Below, one piece after another: positions 24,459 to 32,978 of a DNA stretch of 36,840 nt. The notes beneath the pieces were generated by a model that worked only from the letters and a program-made list of their open reading frames with translations, was not told where the DNA came from and did no database searches. The position numbers were made by a program, and so were the translations under genes. Numbering within the stretch: position 1 is the stretch's first letter; each line of letters opens with the position of its first letter. Source of the stretch: Aminicenans sp964648465 (lineage in GTDB: Bacteria; Acidobacteriota; Aminicenantia; Aminicenantales; Aminicenantaceae); assembly GCA_964648465.1 (NCBI GenBank), contig CAZYMU010000027.1:1-36840 (forward strand). Reading direction: 5' to 3'.

Positions 24459-24752
24459 GTGCATATTATATCGAAGAAAAAACTGGTTGATTACTATAAT
24501 AAGCACATTGAAATAAAAAATCGATTAGAAGCTTGGTATCATGATGTAAAAAAAGCAGAATGGAATAATCCTCAAGATGTTAAAGAAAAATATAGATCAG
24601 CAAGTATAATTGGAGGAAAAAGAGTTGTTTTTAATATCAAAGGAAACAAATACAGATTGGTTGTTCAAATTAATTATGAAATGAAGATTATATATATTCG
24701 ATTTATTGGAACTCATAAAGAATATAACAAAATCAATGCGGAGGAAATATGA
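24459..24752 (+). CDS. higB: HigB-type mRNA interferase toxin
   Basis: A 97-residue RelE-superfamily toxin of the HigB subgroup, which cleaves mRNA at the ribosome. Family text is clear: SKKKLVDYYNKH, LEAWYHDVKKAEWNNPQDVK, RVVFNIKGNKYRLVVQINY and YIRFIGTHKEYNKI. The start is set at GTG 24459 because family proteins begin at this point; the open frame extends further upstream but over the promoter. No Shine-Dalgarno sequence precedes it, and the predicted transcription start coincides with it, so translation may be leaderless. The stop overlaps the antitoxin start in an ATGA. Confidence 0.85.
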   Translation: MHIISKKKLVDYYNKHIEIKNRLEAWYHDVKKAEWNNPQDVKEKYRSASIIGGKRVVFNIKGNKYRLVVQINYEMKIIYIRFIGTHKEYNKINAEEI

Positions 24753-25954
24753 TGATAAATAAAATAATAAAAACGGAAGAAGACTATAACAAAGTTTTAT
24801 CTCGTATTGATGTACTTATGGATGCCAAACCTAATACTCCAGAAGGGGATGAACTAGAGCTTCTAGTAACTCTTGTCGAGCTGTATGAAGATAAAAAATA
24901 TCCAATAGATATGCCTGATCCTATCGAGGCAATTAAGTTTAGAATGGAACAATTAAGTTTAAACCAACAGTCTCTTGTTCCCTTTATAGGAAGCAAAAGC
25001 AAAGTGTCTGAAGTTCTTAACAAAAAAAGACCTCTTTCGCTCTCTATGATGCGATCACTTCATAAAGGATTAGGAATCCCAGCAGAAATCTTGTTAAAAG
25101 AACAAGGTAATGATTTTCCCAAAGAAATTCCAGGTATAGAGTGGACCTGCTTTCCGATACACGAAATGGTTAATTTAGGCTGGATTTCTTCTAAAAAAAC
25201 TATAAAAGGAAATGAAGAAGAAATTATACGGGGATATATTCAGGAAGCCGGAGGGATGAATAGTTTTTCCGAATTATTATTTCGCACTAGTAAAACTCCA
25301 TTAAAAAAATATAGAACTGATAAATATGTACTTATGGCTTGGTGCCTTAGAGTCATGGAGCTATCTAAGAAACATCCTTTAGAAAAAAAATATAAACCTG
25401 GATCTATTAATTTATCAGATTTATCAAAATTCAGTTATTTTAAAGATGGTCCTCTAATTGCTAAAGAATATCTTGAAAAACAAGGCATCCAATTTTTTGT
25501 GGTCCCACATCTAAAAAAAACATTTCTAGATGGGGCGGCAATGATTTTAGATAAAAAGAAACCAGTAATAGCACTAACTCTGAGATATAATCGGATAGAC
25601 AATTTTTGGTTTTGTCTTCTCCATGAACTAGTACATCTTATAAATCATCTTCAAACAGATAAAACAAATATTATGATAGACGAGCTAGAACCTCATAAAT
25701 CAGTTATTGCAAATAAAGATTCAAAGGAAAAAGAAGCTGATAAAATTTCTAAAAATGCCCTAATCCCAGAAGAATATTGGAAGAAAGTTAATCTTGATGC
25801 GAAAAATTTAGCAAAAGAAGTGCTTATTTTATCAGAACAACTTAAGATTCATCCCGCAATTGTTGCAGGGAGAATTCAGTTTGAAAAAAATAATTATAGA
25901 ATACTAAGTCAATTTATGGGTAGGGAAGAGGTCAGAAGACTATCTGCGTTATAA
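24749..25954 (+). CDS. higA: HigA-like antitoxin fused to an ImmA/IrrE peptidase domain
   Basis: The N-terminal 120 residues are HigA-like, with DPIEAIKFRMEQLSL and an XRE-type HTH (SKSKVSEVLNKKRPLSLSMMRSLHKGLGIP). They are followed by a 100-residue linker and an ImmA/IrrE (DUF955) zinc peptidase domain with HELVH at 292-296. The fusion makes 401 residues, against roughly 100-150 for plain HigA. HTH plus ImmA/IrrE proteins are known, and peptidase members cleave repressors. Here the protein directly follows a HigB toxin (ATGA overlap, GGAGG upstream), so it should bind the toxin and repress the operon through the repeats at 24401-24444. Proteolytic activity is inferred from the motif only. 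Confidence 0.8.
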   Translation: MMINKIIKTEEDYNKVLSRIDVLMDAKPNTPEGDELELLVTLVELYEDKKYPIDMPDPIEAIKFRMEQLSLNQQSLVPFIGSKSKVSEVLNKKRPLSLSMMRSLHKGLGIPAEILLKEQGNDFPKEIPGIEWTCFPIHEMVNLGWISSKKTIKGNEEEIIRGYIQEAGGMNSFSELLFRTSKTPLKKYRTDKYVLMAWCLRVMELSKKHPLEKKYKPGSINLSDLSKFSYFKDGPLIAKEYLEKQGIQFFVVPHLKKTFLDGAAMILDKKKPVIALTLRYNRIDNFWFCLLHELVHLINHLQTDKTNIMIDELEPHKSVIANKDSKEKEADKISKNALIPEEYWKKVNLDAKNLAKEVLILSEQLKIHPAIVAGRIQFEKNNYRILSQFMGREEVRRLSAL

Positions 25955-25970
25955 GCATCCGGATATTTTG

Positions 25971-26000
25971 TTGACAGCATTTGTTTTTTCTATGTATTAT
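25971..26000 (+). promoter_or_regulatory. Promoter of the metallophosphoesterase gene
   Basis: A consensus TTGACA (25971-25976) and TATTAT (25995-26000) with an 18-nt spacer. The leader would be about 95 nt. Confidence 0.5.
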
Positions 26001-26102
26001 GGAAATATAGCAGCTTAGAGGGTGGAAACTTGATGAACTTAGTGAAAATCATCATAATAACCTGGAAACTCCCCCCTCGTCTAATCACAAAGGATAAGAA
26101 AA

Positions 26103-27017
26103 TTGAAAAAAACATTCTTTAAAAAACTTCAGAAGCTGGAAGACCAATCCCAAGTCATTCCCATTGATGAACACTCCAAAATCATCTTTTTCAGCGACTG
26201 CCACCGCGGTTACGGTGGCCATGCCGATGACTTCGCCCCTAACCAACTGCTATTTCTCAGAGCCCTCACATACTATGAAAAACGAGGATATACCTACATC
26301 GAACTCGGTGACGGGGATGAGTTATGGGAAAATAAACATTTCGAAAGGATAAAGGAAAACTATAGAACTTTTTTTGAACTCTTTTTAAAGCTTCACTCCC
26401 AAAACCGCCTTTATCTCCTTTGGGGAAACCACAACCGGAGATGGAAGAACCAGAAAAAGGTCAACAAAGAATTCTCCAAAATCGTGGATGATAAAACAGG
26501 GAAAAAGAGGCCTCTCTTTAAAGACCTAAACATCCACGAATCACTGCTCCTTCAGTATAAAAATGAGAAAAATAAGATTCTTTTAATCCACGGCCACCAG
26601 GGAGATTGTCTTAACGACACATTCTGGTGGTTTGGAAGATTCATTGTCCGAAGCATCTGGAAGTATCTCCAAACCATAAGCGGATTCCCGGATCCCACAA
26701 GTCCGGCAAGGAATTATCGTCTGGCGCTAGAAATTAACCACCGGTTCAAAAACTGGATAGAAAAGAAAAAAACTCCTCTCATTATCGGACACACACACAA
26801 ACCCGTTTTCCCCAAAAAAGGAGAAATCCCTTACTTTAACGACGGAAGCTGTGTGCATCCCCGTTGCATCACCGGCATCGAGATCGAGGAAGGTCAAATC
26901 CAACTTGTGAAATGGTATGTGGATGTAAACTTAAATAAAGAACAGGAACCTTATCTTTATGTAAATAAAAGAATTCTTGCTGGTCCTAGAAAGATAAAAG
27001 GTATTTTTATAACATAA
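26103..27017 (+). CDS. Calcineurin-like metallophosphoesterase
   Basis: A binuclear-metal phosphoesterase. Metal-site motifs appear in order: FFSDCHRG (Asp32, His34), ELGDGDELW, LLWGNHNRRW, LLIHGHQGD and IIGHTHKP. Length is 304. It starts with TTG at 26103, preceded by AAGGA at 26090-26094. It has no signal peptide. Base composition is richer in G+C than the surrounding AT-rich genes, suggesting a different origin. It might act on nucleotides, lipid A precursors or other phosphoesters; the sequence does not decide. It lies between the toxin-antitoxin pair and the restriction operon. Confidence 0.8.
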   Translation: MKKTFFKKLQKLEDQSQVIPIDEHSKIIFFSDCHRGYGGHADDFAPNQLLFLRALTYYEKRGYTYIELGDGDELWENKHFERIKENYRTFFELFLKLHSQNRLYLLWGNHNRRWKNQKKVNKEFSKIVDDKTGKKRPLFKDLNIHESLLLQYKNEKNKILLIHGHQGDCLNDTFWWFGRFIVRSIWKYLQTISGFPDPTSPARNYRLALEINHRFKNWIEKKKTPLIIGHTHKPVFPKKGEIPYFNDGSCVHPRCITGIEIEEGQIQLVKWYVDVNLNKEQEPYLYVNKRILAGPRKIKGIFIT

Positions 27018-27036
27018 TTTATCGCTATAGAATCCC

Positions 27037-27063
27037 TTGAAAAAAGCTAATAATTTCTATAAT
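27037..27063 (+). promoter_or_regulatory. Promoter of the hsdRSM operon
   Basis: A perfect TATAAT (27058-27063) with TTGAAA at 27037-27042. The 15-nt spacer is short. The start would be near 27070, about 27 nt before hsdR. Confidence 0.5.
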
Positions 27064-27096
27064 CTAATTCTATTGGGAATCGATAATAAAAATTAA

Positions 27097-29832
27097 ATGA
27101 AACCAGAAGAACGAGCCAGAAAAGATATTGATAAAAAACTAAAAAAGGCAAACTGGATTATACAAGATCGTTCAAATTTAAATTTGGGTGCTGGGCCAGG
27201 AATTGCTATCCGGGAATTTCAGACAAAAGTTGGCCCTGTTGATTATGCTTTATTTGCAAATAGAAAAGCGATCGGTGTTATAGAAGCCAAACCTGCTGGC
27301 AGCACATTAAGCGGAGTTGCAGAGCAGACTGCAAAATATATACGAAACTTTCCGAAAAACATTCCCCATATATCATCACCTTTACCCTTTGCTTATGAAA
27401 GCACAAGTAGTGAGACATACTTTAGAAATAATAGAGATCCAAATCCTCTTTCCCGCCTGATTTTTGCATTTCATAAACCAGAAACACTTTTAAAATGGGC
27501 TAAACAGAATGCAACATTAAGAGCACGTCTCAAGCAGCTTCCTCCACTCATAACAGCCGGTCTTCGTGACTGTCAAATCGAAGCCATTACAAATCTTGAT
27601 ATTTCCTTAAAAGAAGCCAGGCCCAGGGCATTGATCCAAATGGCCAGTGGCAGCGGCAAGACATACACAGCCGTCAGTTTTGTTTATCGCCTCATTAAAT
27701 TTGCCAAAGCCAAACTCATCCTGTTCCTGGTCGATCGCCGTACCCTTGGAAGACAAACCAGGGGAGAATTCGCCCAATATACCACGCCTGATGATCACAG
27801 AAAGTTCACCGAACTCTATAATGTGCAGCTTCTATCAGGACCTACCATTGATCCTGTCAGTAAAGTATGTATCACAACCATACAGAGATTGTATTCGATG
27901 CTTAAAGGCAAAGAATTCGATACAGAACAGGATGAAATATCCCTCGCGGATTTGACTACGGATCAGATTAAAAAAGCAACTTACAATCCAAATATACCCA
28001 TTGAAACATTTGACTTTATTATCACTGATGAGTGCCATCGTTCTATATATAACCAGTGGCGCCAGGTTTTGGAGTATTTTGATGCTTTCATAATAGGCCT
28101 GACTGCAACTCCTTCTAAACAGACCTTTGGATTTTTCAACCAGAACCTTGTTATGGAATACAATCATGAAAGAGCTGTTGCGGATAGAGTCAATGTTGGG
28201 TATGAGGTATATCGTATCCGTACCAGAATTACTGAAAAAGGCAGCAAAGTTGAAGCAGGGTATCATATTGACAAACGCGACCGCCATACCCGTAAGATCC
28301 GCTGGGAACAGCTTGATGAAGACCTTGAATATGACGAAAAAGCTCTTGATAAATCTGTTGTAGCTGTCGACCAGATCCGCACAGTAATCCGCACTTTCAA
28401 GGAAAAGTTATTTACCGAGATTTTCCCCGGGCGCACAGAAATCCCAAAGACCCTGGTTTTTTCAAAAGATGATTCTCATGCCGAAGACATTGTGCAAATT
28501 ATTCGGGAAGAATTTGGTAAAGGGAATAAATTCTGTAAAAAGATCACTTATCGTACAACGGGAGATAAGCCGGAGAATCTCATCGCCAGCTTTCGCAATT
28601 CATATAATCCCCGTATTGCTGTGACGGTTGACATGATCTCCACTGGAACGGATATCCGCCCACTGGAATGCCTCTTATTCATGCGGGATGTAAAGTCTCG
28701 TGTTTACTATGAGCAGATGAAAGGACGCGGCACTCGTGTGATCTCTTCAACAGATCTTAAAGCTGTAACTCCTGATGAAGAGCACAAGACTCATTTCATA
28801 ATCGTAGACGCTGTTGGTGTTACAGAGAGCGACAAGACCGACTCCAGACCCCTTGAACGGAAAAAATCTGTTCCCTTTGATAAACTTGTGCAGTCCATAG
28901 CAATAGGGGAGAGAGATGAGGATACATTGATGACAATGGCTGGACGACTGGCAAAATTAAATGTTCGATTAGAAGAAGAACAGCGCAATGAACTTAAGGA
29001 AGCAGCCAATGGAAAAGTATTAAGAGAAATCATAAACGAGCTGCTGGATTCAGTGGATCCGGATAAACAAGTAGAAAAGGCAAGAGAAATGTTTGATGTG
29101 GAAACACCTTCGGATGATCAGATTGAAAAAGCCATAGAAAAACTAACAACCGAAGCTTGCCTGGGATTTGATAATCCTGATTTCAGGAAAAGCCTGATTG
29201 AGATTAAAAAACAGCAGTACCAGATAATTGACACAATAAGCCAGGATGCCATAATTGCTGCTAAATTTGATACAGGCCAGGCAGAGAAGTTAGTGCAGTC
29301 CTTCAAGGAGTTTATGGAAGGCAATAAAGATGAGATCCTGGCATTACAGATTATTTATAATCAACCCTATGACAAAAGGCATTTGACTTATGAGATGATC
29401 AGGAAACTGGCCAATGTAATGAAAAAGCCACCATACAACTTATCCACTGAATATGTATGGAGGGCTTTTGAGCAGCTTGAAAAGGATAAAGTTAAAAAGC
29501 GCAGGCCCGAGTTTTTACTTGCTGATATTATCTCATTGGTAAGGTTTGGCTTGCACAAGGAGAATATTCTTACTCCGTACCAGGATACAATTGAGTTAAG
29601 GTTTGCGGATTGGCTTGTAAACCAGGAAAAAGCGGGGAATATGTATACGGATGAGCAGTTGGAATGGCTCAACATGATAAAAGACCATATCGCAACCAGC
29701 TTGGAGATTACTGTTGATGACTTCGATAATGTGCCCTTCTATGAGAGAGGAGGAGTGATGAAAGCTTATGATGTATTTGGGGATAGAATTAATTATATTC
29801 TTGATGAATTGAATGAGGTGCTAGCGGCGTGA
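27097..29832 (+). CDS. hsdR: Type I restriction enzyme R subunit
   Basis: HsdR is the translocase/nuclease of a type I system. A PD-(D/E)xK-like nuclease region lies near the N-terminus (VDYALFANRKAIGVIEAKPAG, about 47-68). The SF2 motor has Walker A ASGSGKTYTA (about 183-192), DECH at 311-314, GLTATP and the arginine-finger motif MKGRGTRV. A helical C-terminal region follows that binds the methyltransferase core. Length 911. No strong Shine-Dalgarno sequence precedes the ATG. It overlaps hsdS by four bases (GTGA). All catalytic elements appear intact. Confidence 0.93.
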   Translation: MKPEERARKDIDKKLKKANWIIQDRSNLNLGAGPGIAIREFQTKVGPVDYALFANRKAIGVIEAKPAGSTLSGVAEQTAKYIRNFPKNIPHISSPLPFAYESTSSETYFRNNRDPNPLSRLIFAFHKPETLLKWAKQNATLRARLKQLPPLITAGLRDCQIEAITNLDISLKEARPRALIQMASGSGKTYTAVSFVYRLIKFAKAKLILFLVDRRTLGRQTRGEFAQYTTPDDHRKFTELYNVQLLSGPTIDPVSKVCITTIQRLYSMLKGKEFDTEQDEISLADLTTDQIKKATYNPNIPIETFDFIITDECHRSIYNQWRQVLEYFDAFIIGLTATPSKQTFGFFNQNLVMEYNHERAVADRVNVGYEVYRIRTRITEKGSKVEAGYHIDKRDRHTRKIRWEQLDEDLEYDEKALDKSVVAVDQIRTVIRTFKEKLFTEIFPGRTEIPKTLVFSKDDSHAEDIVQIIREEFGKGNKFCKKITYRTTGDKPENLIASFRNSYNPRIAVTVDMISTGTDIRPLECLLFMRDVKSRVYYEQMKGRGTRVISSTDLKAVTPDEEHKTHFIIVDAVGVTESDKTDSRPLERKKSVPFDKLVQSIAIGERDEDTLMTMAGRLAKLNVRLEEEQRNELKEAANGKVLREIINELLDSVDPDKQVEKAREMFDVETPSDDQIEKAIEKLTTEACLGFDNPDFRKSLIEIKKQQYQIIDTISQDAIIAAKFDTGQAEKLVQSFKEFMEGNKDEILALQIIYNQPYDKRHLTYEMIRKLANVMKKPPYNLSTEYVWRAFEQLEKDKVKKRRPEFLLADIISLVRFGLHKENILTPYQDTIELRFADWLVNQEKAGNMYTDEQLEWLNMIKDHIATSLEITVDDFDNVPFYERGGVMKAYDVFGDRINYILDELNEVLAA

Positions 29833-31517
29833 TTACTGATTTGCCAAGAAATTGGTACAAGACGACAATCGGAGAAGTGTTTATAGTTACACTTGGTCAA
29901 TCTCCGCCTTCATCAACTTACAATGACCATGGTGAGGGGCTGCCTTTTTTCCAGGGAAAAGCAGAGTTTGATGACGTGTATCCTGTTACAAGAAAGTGGT
30001 GCGGTAGTCCAAAAAAAATCGCTCAAAAGGGAGACATTTTATTATCTGTCAGAGCACCAGTAGGGCCTACAAATATCGCAAATACAAAATGCTGCATAGG
30101 TCGTGGTTTAGCTTCAATTCGTCCAGTAGATGGAATAGACAATAAGTTTATTCTGCATTTTTTCCGTTCTGTTGAAAGATATCTTGCGAAGATCGGGACT
30201 GGAACGACTTTTAACGCCATAACTGGAGATAAATTAAAGGGCTTTCAAATATCATTGCCACCCCTTCCTGAACAACACCGCATTGTAGGCAAGATTGAAG
30301 AGTTGTTCACCAAGCTCGATAAAGGAATAGAATCACTGAAGCAGGCACAGGCACAACTTAAACGCTACCGCCAGTCCGTGCTTAAAGCAGCAGTAGAAGG
30401 ACGGCTTACAGCCAAATGGCGAGAACTAGGAAAGGACGAATTTGAACCTGCTGACAAACTGCTGGAACGAATCCTACAAGAACGGCGGTATAAATGGGAA
30501 GCCGAAAAACTAGCCAAGTACAAATCCAAGGGTAAAAAACCTCCTAAGAACTGGCAAGACAAATACAAAGAACCCACTCCGCCTGATACTACAGATTTAC
30601 CCGAATTGCCAGAGGGATGGGTGTTGTTAACTGTTGAGATGATATCAGAATGGTCAAATGGAAAAGGATTAACAAAAAAGCAAATTATGGCTGGAGAATA
30701 CCCTGTTTTTGGTGGCAATGGTATTAACGGTTATCACAATTCTTATTTAAGTAAATCTGAATGCATCGTTGTGGGAAGAGTTGGTGCTCATTGTGGTAAT
30801 ATTCACATAGCACCAAATAAATCTTGGATTACTGATAATGCTATTTATACAAAATGGATTTCAAGGCTTTCAAATATTCAGTTTGTCGGATTGGCCTTAA
30901 GCAATAAGAACCTCAATAAAATATCAGGTGGTTCAGGGCAACCATATGTATCTCAATCATTGTTAAATCCTCTTCAAATTGCACTCCCTTCGCTAGATGA
31001 ACAAAATCAGATAATTGTGGACATAATGAGAGAATACTCAATAATTGATGAGGTTGAAAAAACCATTGAGATCGAATTGATACGTTCTCAATCCCTCCGA
31101 CAGTCCATCCTAAAGCGTGCCTTTGAAGGTAAATTGGTGCCGCAAGATCCAAATTATTTACCTGCGCCGCAGCCGGGAAAATATTATATTTATGTGCTTG
31201 AATGCTCTAATGGAAGTTATTACATCGGACAAACAGAAAATATCGAAAAGAGATGGTGTGCCCATACTGGTGGGAAAGGAGCAGATTGGACAAGAAAATA
31301 TCCACCTGTAGCACTCGTTCATTGGGAGGAATATAATTCGCGGGCTAATGCAGCAAAAAGGGAAAAAGAACTTAAAACTGGGTTTGGCAGGAAATGGATC
31401 AAACGTGAAATTAAAGCAGGTCGGTTGCGGCAGGCAGGTGAGCCTGCATCTGTTCTGCTGGAGAGAATCAAATCAGAAAAGGCAAAGTATAAAAAATCCA
31501 AACAAATGGAGATATAA
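29829..31517 (+). CDS. hsdS: Type I specificity subunit HsdS with inserted GIY-YIG domain
   Basis: HsdS sets target specificity for both modification and restriction. Two target-recognition domains (about 1-150 and 255-390) are each followed by a helical spacer (LFTKLDKGIESLKQAQAQLK; VEKTIEIELIRSQSLRQSIL). The tail starts normally with AFEGKLVPQDPN but is interrupted by about 94 codons (31155-31436). It then resumes with the usual GEPASVLLERIKSEKAKYKK. The insert is a GIY-YIG nuclease domain (YYIYVLECSNGSYYIGQTEN, EKRWCAHTGGKGADW, catalytic Glu in AAKREKELK). Length is 562 against about 400-450 normally. Start is GTG, coupled to hsdR. The GIY-YIG type resembles short UPF0213-like proteins. 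Confidence 0.9.
   Translation: MITDLPRNWYKTTIGEVFIVTLGQSPPSSTYNDHGEGLPFFQGKAEFDDVYPVTRKWCGSPKKIAQKGDILLSVRAPVGPTNIANTKCCIGRGLASIRPVDGIDNKFILHFFRSVERYLAKIGTGTTFNAITGDKLKGFQISLPPLPEQHRIVGKIEELFTKLDKGIESLKQAQAQLKRYRQSVLKAAVEGRLTAKWRELGKDEFEPADKLLERILQERRYKWEAEKLAKYKSKGKKPPKNWQDKYKEPTPPDTTDLPELPEGWVLLTVEMISEWSNGKGLTKKQIMAGEYPVFGGNGINGYHNSYLSKSECIVVGRVGAHCGNIHIAPNKSWITDNAIYTKWISRLSNIQFVGLALSNKNLNKISGGSGQPYVSQSLLNPLQIALPSLDEQNQIIVDIMREYSIIDEVEKTIEIELIRSQSLRQSILKRAFEGKLVPQDPNYLPAPQPGKYYIYVLECSNGSYYIGQTENIEKRWCAHTGGKGADWTRKYPPVALVHWEEYNSRANAAKREKELKTGFGRKWIKREIKAGRLRQAGEPASVLLERIKSEKAKYKKSKQMEI
31155..31436 (+). other. GIY-YIG domain insertion inside hsdS
   Basis: The inserted segment splits the conserved HsdS tail after VPQDPN and before EPASVLLERI without disturbing the frame. 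It carries the GIY and YIG strands, the conserved Arg (KRW), His and Glu of the fold, so it is probably catalytically competent. It has no start codon of its own. I see no repeats at the borders. Confidence 0.85.
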
Positions 31518-31520
31518 TAA

Positions 31521-32939
31521 ATGTCAAATGATTCATCCACACTTGTTCAGAAACTTTGGAATTACTGCCACGTCTTGCGGGATGATGGCGTCAGTTACGG
31601 CGATTATGTTGAGCAGCTGACATACCTGCTCTTCCTAAAGATGGATGATGAGCAGACCAAACCACCTTTCAACCGGGAATCAAAGATTCCTGCCGAATAC
31701 AATTGGAACAGCTTGCTGGACAAGGACGGGGATGAACTGGAAGTCCAATATCGCCACATCCTTGGAAATCTGGGCAAAGAGTCTGGCATAATGGGTGTTA
31801 TCTTTCGTAAGTCTCAGAACAAGATTCAGGATCCCGCCAAGCTGAAACGCCTGGTTGACATGATTGATAAGGAGACCTGGCTTGGCTTGAGCGTTGATGT
31901 AAAGAGCGATACTTACGAAGGCTTATTGCAGAAAAATGCTGAAGATGTTAAAACAGGAGCTGGGCAGTATTTTACTCCCAGGCCTCTTATTGATGCGATT
32001 GTGGATGTTATGCAGCCTGATCCCGGAATGGAAATCATTGATCCTGCCTGTGGGACAGGGGGATTTCTTATGTCTTCACACAATTACATTGCCAAACATT
32101 ATCAACTGGATAAAGAACAGAAAAAGCATCTTAAATATCATGCCTTAAAAGGAGTGGAAATAGCTGATAATGTAGCCAGACTCTGTGTGATGAATCTTTA
32201 CCTGCATGGTATAGGAGGTGATGAAAGTTTGGTTGATGTAGACGATTCACTCGAATCTGACAGAGGTCATCGCTATGACCAGGTACTAACTAATCCGCCT
32301 TTTGGAAAGAAAAGCAGCATAACTATTATTAATGAAGTAGGGAAAGCCGTCAGGGAGAAAATCGAGTATGAGAGGACCGACTTCTGGGCCACTACATCCA
32401 ATAAACAACTGAATTTTGTCCAACATATAAAGAGCCTACTCAAAATCAACGGAAAAGCAGCTACAGTAGCGCCTGATGGGGCAGGGGAGACCATCCGGCG
32501 GAAACTCCTGCATGAATGTGATGTACATACAATTTTGAGACTTCCAACAGGCGTATTTTACGCCCAGGGAGTAAAGGCAAATGTACTTTTCTTTGACCGC
32601 AAGCCTGCAAGTGAAACACCATGGACTAAAGATCTTTGGATCTATGACCTTCGTACGAACAAGCATTTTACCCTGAAAACCAATACATTGAAGTATGAAG
32701 ACTTGGAGGATTTTATTCAGTGCTACAATCCAGACAACCGACATCAGCGTGAGGAAACGAAGAGGTTTAAGCGCTTTACATATGATGAATTGATGCAGAG
32801 GGACAAAGTGAGCCTGGATATCTTTTGGCTCAAAGATGAAAGCTTGGAAGATATGGATAACCTGCCTGATCCTGATATCCTTGCACTGGAAATCACGGAA
32901 AATTTAGAGTCAGCCTTAGATCAATCGAGCTATCTATGA
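31521..32939 (+). CDS. hsdM: Type I methyltransferase HsdM (3' end frameshifted)
   Basis: An N6-adenine methyltransferase of the type I system. HsdM_N helical domain (SSTLVQKLWNYCHVLRDDGV), SAM motif DPACGTGGF (Pro175-Gly181) and catalytic NPPF at 258-261. The C-terminus reads NLPDPDILALEITENLESAL, then DQSSYL and a stop. Comparison with the hsdM fragment at 22826-22939 shows a 2-nt deletion near 32925. In the restored frame the protein would end about seven codons later at 32961 with YENLEEKH. Only the extreme tail is altered, so activity is likely retained. It follows hsdS by 3 nt; the R-S-M order is unusual. Confidence 0.92.
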   Translation: MSNDSSTLVQKLWNYCHVLRDDGVSYGDYVEQLTYLLFLKMDDEQTKPPFNRESKIPAEYNWNSLLDKDGDELEVQYRHILGNLGKESGIMGVIFRKSQNKIQDPAKLKRLVDMIDKETWLGLSVDVKSDTYEGLLQKNAEDVKTGAGQYFTPRPLIDAIVDVMQPDPGMEIIDPACGTGGFLMSSHNYIAKHYQLDKEQKKHLKYHALKGVEIADNVARLCVMNLYLHGIGGDESLVDVDDSLESDRGHRYDQVLTNPPFGKKSSITIINEVGKAVREKIEYERTDFWATTSNKQLNFVQHIKSLLKINGKAATVAPDGAGETIRRKLLHECDVHTILRLPTGVFYAQGVKANVLFFDRKPASETPWTKDLWIYDLRTNKHFTLKTNTLKYEDLEDFIQCYNPDNRHQREETKRFKRFTYDELMQRDKVSLDIFWLKDESLEDMDNLPDPDILALEITENLESALDQSSYL

Positions 32940-32978
32940 AAATTTGGAAGAAAAGCATTAAAAAATTATTCTAAAACA

